NCBI GenBank assembly: GCA_023402355.1
Contig: JAEXCG010000133.1
Coordinates: forward strand, 1 to 9,021
Length of the DNA: 9,021 nt
Origin: Bacillota bacterium
GTDB taxonomy: Bacteria; Bacillota; Clostridia; Christensenellales; Aristaeellaceae
Reading direction: 5' to 3'
Below, in pieces: positions 5,135 to 9,021 of this stretch (within the stretch, counting starts at the first letter, position 1; every line of letters begins with the position of its first letter). The position numbers were made by a program, and so were the translations under genes. The notes under the pieces were generated by a model. That model searched no databases. It was not told where the DNA came from and saw only the letters and a program-made list of their open reading frames with translations.

Positions 5135-5172
5135 GCCGCGAATTGAGGGTCGATTTTTAGGGCGCAATGGTT

Positions 5173-5178
5173 TATAAT
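5173..5178 (+). promoter_or_regulatory. -10 box of the proA promoter
   Basis: TATAAT is a perfect -10 located 35 bases before the proA start codon. The -35 is weak: TCGATT at 5150-5155 for a 17-base spacer. The ATG overlapping this box (5177) is part of the promoter, not a start codon. Confidence 0.55.
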
Positions 5179-5212
5179 GAAAAAATCACTTGAAAGCGAG
5201 GAGGGATTTCAC

Positions 5213-6514
5213 TTGAAAACCCCTGAAATACTGGCCCGCGAGGCGCGCGCGGCCTCCATCCCGCTCTCGGCGCTGAACGAGAAGACGCGAAACGGCGCGC
5301 TGCTCGCGATAGCCGAGGCGCTCCTTTGCCGCCGCGAGGAAATCTTCGCGGCGAACCGCGAGGACATGGCGCGCGCGGAGGAGGAGGCGCTCGCCGCGCC
5401 GCTGCTCTCCCGGCTGCGCTTTGACGAAAAGAAGCTTTCGGGCGTGGTCGAGGGCCTGCGTTCGCTCGCGTCTTTGCCCGACCCGCTGGGCGCAACGCAG
5501 ATGGCGACGGAGCTCGCCCCCGGGCTGGAGCTCTACCGCGTCGCCTGCCCGATCGGGGTGATCGGCGTGATCTTTGAATCGCGGCCCGACGCGCTGGTGC
5601 AGATCGCCTCCCTCTGCCTCAAGAGCGGGAACGCGGCGCTGCTCAAGGGCGGGCGCGAGGCCCTGCGCACCAACCGCGCGCTCTTTTGCGCGCTGAACGA
5701 GGCGGCGGTCCGCGCGGGCGTGCCGGAGGGCGCGCTTTCGCTGCTGGAGACGCGCGAGGACGTGGGCGCGCTGCTCTCGCTGGACGATTCAATCGACCTC
5801 ATCATCCCGCGCGGCTCGAACACCTTCGTGCGCTACATCAAGGATCACAGCCGCATCCCCGTCATGGGCCACGCGGACGGCCTGTGCCACGTGTACGTGG
5901 ACGCGGCGGCGAACGTGCAGATGGCGGTGGACATCGCGGTAGACTCCAAGGCGCAGAGCGTGGCGGTCTGCAACGCCTGCGAAACGCTGCTGGTGCACAG
6001 GGACATCGCCGGGGCTTTCCTGCCCAGGCTGGCCCCGGCGATGGCGGCGGCGGGCGTAGCGCTTCGCGGCTGCGCGCGCACGCAGGCGCTCATCGCCTGC
6101 GAGGCGGCGACGGAGGAGGACTGGCGCACGGAATACCTCGATTACGAGCTCTCCGTGCGCGTGGTGGACTCGCTGGACGAGGCCATCGCGCACGTCAACG
6201 CCTACGGCTCCGGCCACACGGACTGCATCGTGACCGGCGACGAGGACGCCGCGCGGCGCTTCATGGCGCTGGTCGATTCGGCGGGCGTCTACAAGAACTG
6301 CTCCACGCGCTTTGCCGACGGCTTCCGCTACGGCTTCGGCGCAGAGGTGGGCATCGCCACCGGCAAGGTGCACGCGCGCGGCCCGATGGGGCTCGATGGG
6401 CTGTGCATCTACAAGTACAAGCTGATCGGCAGCGGGCAGACCGTCCGCCCCTACGCCGAGGGCGAGGCCGCCTTCACGCACCGGCCGCTTCTCAAGGAAT
6501 GCCCGTACCGATAA
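5213..6514 (+). CDS. proA: Glutamate-5-semialdehyde dehydrogenase (gamma-glutamyl phosphate reductase)
   Basis: Second step of proline biosynthesis: NADPH-dependent reduction of γ-glutamyl phosphate to glutamate-5-semialdehyde, in the cytosol. The 433-residue product has the ALDH-like fold blocks of ProA: 'CPIGVIGVIFESRPDAL', 'LKSGNAALLKGGREA', 'LIIPRGSNTFVRYI', 'HADGLCHVYVD', the catalytic segment 'AVCNACETLLVH' (likely nucleophile about Cys253), 'HVNAYGSGHTDCIVT' (ProA signature region) and 'FRYGFGAEVGIATGKVHARGPMGLDGL'. The start is TTG 5213, because GAGGAGGG (5198-5205) sits 7 bases ahead. The in-frame ATG at 5177 has no ribosome binding site and overlaps the -10 box. proB, often adjacent, is not in the window. 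A TIM-barrel gene follows 25 bases later. Confidence 0.96.
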   Translation: MKTPEILAREARAASIPLSALNEKTRNGALLAIAEALLCRREEIFAANREDMARAEEEALAAPLLSRLRFDEKKLSGVVEGLRSLASLPDPLGATQMATELAPGLELYRVACPIGVIGVIFESRPDALVQIASLCLKSGNAALLKGGREALRTNRALFCALNEAAVRAGVPEGALSLLETREDVGALLSLDDSIDLIIPRGSNTFVRYIKDHSRIPVMGHADGLCHVYVDAAANVQMAVDIAVDSKAQSVAVCNACETLLVHRDIAGAFLPRLAPAMAAAGVALRGCARTQALIACEAATEEDWRTEYLDYELSVRVVDSLDEAIAHVNAYGSGHTDCIVTGDEDAARRFMALVDSAGVYKNCSTRFADGFRYGFGAEVGIATGKVHARGPMGLDGLCIYKYKLIGSGQTVRPYAEGEAAFTHRPLLKECPYR

Positions 6515-6539
6515 GCCGCGCGCTATGGAGGGAACGACC

Positions 6540-7337
6540 ATGGACATCGGCATGCCGACCTTGTTGGAGACGGAGTCCCTGGCGGACTGCGTCGCCCTTT
6601 GCCGGGAGCTCGACCTGCAATTCATCGAGCTGAACGGCAACCTTCCGCCCTACCTGCCCGCCCGGCTGGACGCGGCCGCGCTGCGCGCCGTGACGGAGGC
6701 GGGCGGGCCCTACTTCACCCTGCACGCGGACGGGTTTTTAAACCCGCTGGACTTCGACCCGGAGATCGCCGCCGCCTACCGCCGCTCCCTGCTGCGCTCG
6801 CTGCGTCTGGCGAAGGCGATCGGCGCGCCGGTCGTCAACCTGCACCTGCCCCGGGGCGACTGCATCACCCTGCCCGACCGGCGCGTCTTCCTCTACGCGC
6901 GCTACGGGGCCGAATACCGTCAGGCGCTGCGGGACACGCGGGCGCTTTGCGAGGACGAGATCGCGGGCGGAGCGCTGCGGGTCTGCATCGAGAACACGGA
7001 GGGTTGGCAGCCCCACGAGCAGGAAGCCGTAGCCCTGCTGCTGGAAAGCCCCTGCTTTGCGCTGACGATGGACACGGGGCACCTGCACGCCTCGGGCGGC
7101 GCGGACGAGGCCTTTTTTGCCGCGCACCGCGAGCGCCTTTTGCACATGCACCTGCACGACGCGCTGGGCCGCCGCAACCATCTGGCGCTGGGCGACGGCG
7201 AAATCGACCTGCCCGCGCGCGCGGCGCTGGCGCAGGGCTGCGGCTGCCGCGTCGTGCTGGAGACGAAGACCGTCGCCGCGCTGCGGCGCTCCGTTCCGGC
7301 GCTCCGCGCGCTGCTGAAAGGAGCGCGCCCGACGTAA
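6540..7337 (+). CDS. Xylose-isomerase-like TIM-barrel protein
   Basis: A 265-residue member of the sugar isomerase / AP endonuclease 2 superfamily (PF01261 type). Putative metal ligands line up with that fold: Glu151 in 'CIENTEG', Asp178 and His181 in 'MDTGHLHASGG', the His cluster in 'LHMHLHDALGRRNHLALGDGEID' (about His202-His214), and Glu241 in 'VVLETK'. 'TLHADG' and 'VVNLHLPRGD' supply the earlier strand-end histidines. A divalent-metal enzyme acting on a sugar or polyol is likely, but the substrate cannot be assigned, and an endonuclease IV-type activity is not excluded. ATG 6540 is chosen because GGAGGG (6527-6532) lies 7 bases ahead; the ATG at 6525 overlaps that site. It is probably co-transcribed with proA, with no visible metabolic link. 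Confidence 0.85.
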   Translation: MDIGMPTLLETESLADCVALCRELDLQFIELNGNLPPYLPARLDAAALRAVTEAGGPYFTLHADGFLNPLDFDPEIAAAYRRSLLRSLRLAKAIGAPVVNLHLPRGDCITLPDRRVFLYARYGAEYRQALRDTRALCEDEIAGGALRVCIENTEGWQPHEQEAVALLLESPCFALTMDTGHLHASGGADEAFFAAHRERLLHMHLHDALGRRNHLALGDGEIDLPARAALAQGCGCRVVLETKTVAALRRSVPALRALLKGARPT

Positions 7338-7362
7338 AAAGAGGCCGGAGGGCGCCGCCCCC
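7336..7362 (-). terminator. Possible weak terminator after the DJ-1 family gene
   Basis: On the minus strand a 6-bp GC stem (GGGGGC-GGC-GCCCTC, one G-U) is followed after 7 bases by TTTTT. The distance from stem to T-run is greater than ideal. No plus-strand terminator is seen for the TIM-barrel gene in this 67-base convergent gap. Confidence 0.3.
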
Positions 7363-7404
7363 GACCCCTGCTCAAGGAAGACTTTCCCTAAGAGCATCCC
7401 AGCC

Positions 7405-7971
7405 TTACGCCTCGCTGCCGGCGCTTTGAAGGAGCCTGTCGTAGAGCATGCCCTTTTTGAGCGGCGCCGCGTCGCCGCCCAGCGCCTCCACCAGCGCGTA
7501 CGCGAAGGCGAGCGTCGTCGCCGGCCCCCGGCTGGTGATCAGGTTGCCGTCGCGCACCACCAAATCCTGCCGGTAGTCGGCGTCCTCGAACAACGCTTCA
7601 TGGCTCGGATACGACGTGAGCCTGCGGCCCGTTGAAACCCCCGCCCGCTTCAGCACCATCGGCGCGGCGCAGATGGCGGCGACGAACTTCCCCGCGCCGT
7701 CAAAGCGGCGCACCAGTTCGATCACCCGCGCGTCGTCGCGCAGGTTCGTCGCCCCCGGCAGCCCGCCGGGCAGCACCACCATGTCGTAGTCGTCCATCGG
7801 GCCCTGAAGCGGCCTATCCGCGACCACGGTGATCCCGTTCGAGCCGGTCACCTGCGCGCCCGTGACGCCCACCGCGTCGCAGTGAAACCCCGCGCGGCGC
7901 AGCACGTTCACCGTGAGCAGCGCCTCGCCCTCTTCAAATCCCTCCGCCAGCAAAACGGCGATCTTTTTCAT
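7405..7971 (-). CDS. DJ-1/PfpI (ThiJ) family protein
   Basis: A 188-residue single-domain protein of the DJ-1 branch, whose members act as protein or nucleotide deglycases, glyoxalase III-like enzymes or redox-sensing chaperones. The conserved residues are present: the acidic residue of 'EGFEEGEAL' (about Glu16, equal to Glu18 of human DJ-1), 'VVLPGGLPGATNL' (65-77), and the nucleophile elbow 'AAICAAPMVL' with Cys101. The C-terminal 'TSRGPATTLAFAYALVEALGG' is typical of DJ-1. GGAGG lies 8 bases before ATG 7971. It is a single gene with its own promoter and seems unrelated to its convergent neighbour. It may share an oxidative or carbonyl stress theme with the divergent glycosylase gene, but that is inference. 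Confidence 0.92.
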   Translation of the reverse strand: MKKIAVLLAEGFEEGEALLTVNVLRRAGFHCDAVGVTGAQVTGSNGITVVADRPLQGPMDDYDMVVLPGGLPGATNLRDDARVIELVRRFDGAGKFVAAICAAPMVLKRAGVSTGRRLTSYPSHEALFEDADYRQDLVVRDGNLITSRGPATTLAFAYALVEALGGDAAPLKKGMLYDRLLQSAGSEA

Positions 7972-8012
7972 GGATGATCCCTCCCTGCATAGATGACAGT
8001 TCGTACGCTTCC

Positions 8013-8041
8013 GTTATAGCGCATTTTGGGCGCGTTGTAAA
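8013..8041 (-). promoter_or_regulatory. Sigma-A type promoter of the DJ-1 family gene
   Basis: On the minus strand TTTACA (8041-8036) and TATAAC (8018-8013) each match five of six consensus bases with a 17-base spacer. The expected start is near 8006, about 35 bases before the start codon. Confidence 0.75.
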
Positions 8042-8078
8042 CCGAAAATTCGCGGAAGCCCCGGGAGGATGGACCGGC

Positions 8079-8125
8079 AAAAAACACCCGCGGGAAGACC
8101 GGCGGGCGGAGGACTGCCGCGGGTG
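8079..8125 (-). terminator. Orphan terminator-like hairpin, minus strand
   Basis: Read on the minus strand, CACCCGCGG (8125-8117) pairs perfectly with CCGCGGGTG (8093-8085) across a 23-base loop, followed at once by TTTTTT (8084-8079). This is a good intrinsic terminator, but no minus-strand gene ends here: it lies upstream of the DJ-1 promoter, in the divergent gap before the glycosylase gene. It may stop antisense transcription or end a small RNA. The rest of the gap (8126-8200) shows nothing recognisable. Confidence 0.55.
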
Positions 8126-8200
8126 GGCGGCTTTCGGCTGCGCGGCCGGACGGAATCGGCGCACTCGCCCATCCATTCCCAGCCCCGTGCCGCCCCGAGG

Positions 8201-8211
8201 TATGGTATCAT
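8201..8211 (+). promoter_or_regulatory. Extended -10 promoter of the glycosylase gene
   Basis: TATGGTATCAT matches the extended -10 consensus TRTGNTATAAT at all but one position; no recognisable -35 precedes it. The start would be near 8218, giving a very short leader (about 15 bases) with the GGAGG at 8220-8224 almost at the 5' end. Confidence 0.55.
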
Positions 8212-8232
8212 GGCCCCATGGAGGTTTAGAGC

Positions 8233-9021
8233 ATGCGCATCGACATCCCGGACTTCGACATTCAAAAGACCGCCGAAAGCGGCCAGTGCTTCCGCATCCG
8301 TCCGCTCGGGCAGGGGGACGCCTACAGCCTCGTCGCGGGCGGGCGCTATCTGGAGGTGCGTCCCCTCGGCGGGGAATCGTTCGACCTGTCCTGCACGCCC
8401 CGCGAGTGGGACGCCTTCTGGCGCGCCTACTTCGACATGGACACGGACTACGCCGCGGTGCTTCGGCGCATCGACCCGAACGACGCCTTTCTCTGCGCGG
8501 CGGCGCGCTACGGGCGCGGCATCCGCATCCTGCGCCAGGACGCCTTTGAGACGACCGTCTGCTTCATCATCTCCCAGCGCAAGAACATCAAGGCCATCGA
8601 AAGGTCGGTGGACGCGCTGTGCGAGCGCTTCGGGGCGCCGCTGCCCGCCCCGCACGGCGGCCTGCACGCCTTTCCCACGCCGGAGCGGCTCGCGCGCCTC
8701 ACGGAGGCCGACCTTGCGGACTGCTCGCTGGGCTATCGCGACAAGTACGTGCTCTCCGCCGCGCGCGCGTTCGCGGACGGCGGCCTTTCGCACCGCCGCC
8801 TCGCGGCCATGGGGTTTGAAAGGGCGCGGGAGGCGCTCCTTGCCATCAACGGGGTCGGCGTAAAGGTCGCAAATTGCATCCTGCTCTTCGCGCTGCACGA
8901 CGTGGACGCGTTCCCGGTGGACGTGTGGATCGCGCGCGTGCTGGAACGCGAGTACGGCGGCGCCTTTCCGCTGGAGCGCTACGCGGGCTGCGCGGGGATC
9001 GTGCAGCAGTACATGTTCTAC
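8233..9021 (+). CDS. 8-oxoguanine DNA glycosylase, OGG1 family (3' end outside window)
   Basis: Base-excision repair enzyme that removes 8-oxoguanine and nicks the strand by β-elimination. The open frame of 263 codons runs off the window. It shows the N-terminal OGG block 'AESGQCFRI' (14-22), the 'CFIISQRKNIKAI' helix (110-122), and the helix-hairpin-helix 'INGVGVKVANCILLFAL' (205-221) with catalytic Lys211, followed by 'AFPVDVWI' with Asp230. The 19-residue Lys-Asp spacing equals that of human OGG1 (Lys249/Asp268). The position normally read as S-x-N-N-N-I is S-Q-R-K-N-I here. GGAGG (8220-8224) is 8 bases before ATG 8233. Only a short C-terminus (perhaps 20-30 residues by family length) should be missing. 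Confidence 0.92.
   Translation, partial: MRIDIPDFDIQKTAESGQCFRIRPLGQGDAYSLVAGGRYLEVRPLGGESFDLSCTPREWDAFWRAYFDMDTDYAAVLRRIDPNDAFLCAAARYGRGIRILRQDAFETTVCFIISQRKNIKAIERSVDALCERFGAPLPAPHGGLHAFPTPERLARLTEADLADCSLGYRDKYVLSAARAFADGGLSHRRLAAMGFERAREALLAINGVGVKVANCILLFALHDVDAFPVDVWIARVLEREYGGAFPLERYAGCAGIVQQYMFY

Noticed and set aside
8014..8898. Minus-strand frame opposite the glycosylase gene
   Set aside because: It is antisense to a protein with intact catalytic motifs and its own translation resembles no family.

Overview
The window looks like chromosomal DNA from a GC-rich, Gram-positive anaerobe of the Clostridia type. The evidence is a stand-alone Spo0A-type DNA-binding domain, strong AGGAGG-type ribosome binding sites in front of nearly every gene, sigma-A style promoters, a Ktr potassium system, and a bacterial OGG1-type glycosylase. 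The species cannot be named from sequence alone. Most genes are strongly G/C-biased at third codon positions. The first ~900 bases are visibly less GC-rich and full of repeats.

Layout. (1) Bases 1-925 are accessory in character: a 60-bp direct repeat (33-92 and 776-835) brackets a short gene for an orphan Spo0A C-terminal-domain protein, several perfect hairpins and a strong terminator. Next to the 3' end of ssrA lie a tandem 10-bp repeat and an inverted 13-bp copy of the tmRNA 3' arm. (2) Bases 926-1802, minus strand: smpB followed by ssrA (tmRNA), the two partners of trans-translation, from an extended -10 promoter. The deduced proteolysis tag is (A)DNSEYAFAA. (3) Bases 1913-4004, plus strand: ktrB-ktrA, a potassium channel subunit and its cytosolic RCK gating subunit. 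(4) Bases 4048-5134, minus strand: a MarR-family regulator and a HemG-like flavodoxin, translationally coupled, from a perfect consensus promoter overlapped by palindromes. A 23-bp perfect inverted repeat holding both stop codons separates this operon from ktrA. (5) Bases 5173-7337, plus strand: proA (proline biosynthesis, TTG start) and a xylose-isomerase-like TIM-barrel protein of unknown substrate. (6) Bases 7405-8041, minus strand: a DJ-1/PfpI-family protein with its own promoter. (7) Bases 8201-9021, plus strand: the start of an OGG1-family 8-oxoguanine DNA glycosylase, cut by the window end.

From ssrA rightwards these are mainly housekeeping functions: ribosome rescue, potassium and osmotic balance, proline synthesis, redox and carbonyl stress, and oxidative DNA repair. 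No complete new defence or mobile system is visible. The part most worth following is the left end, where repeats, an orphan Spo0A-like regulator and the ssrA 3' end (a classic integration target) meet.
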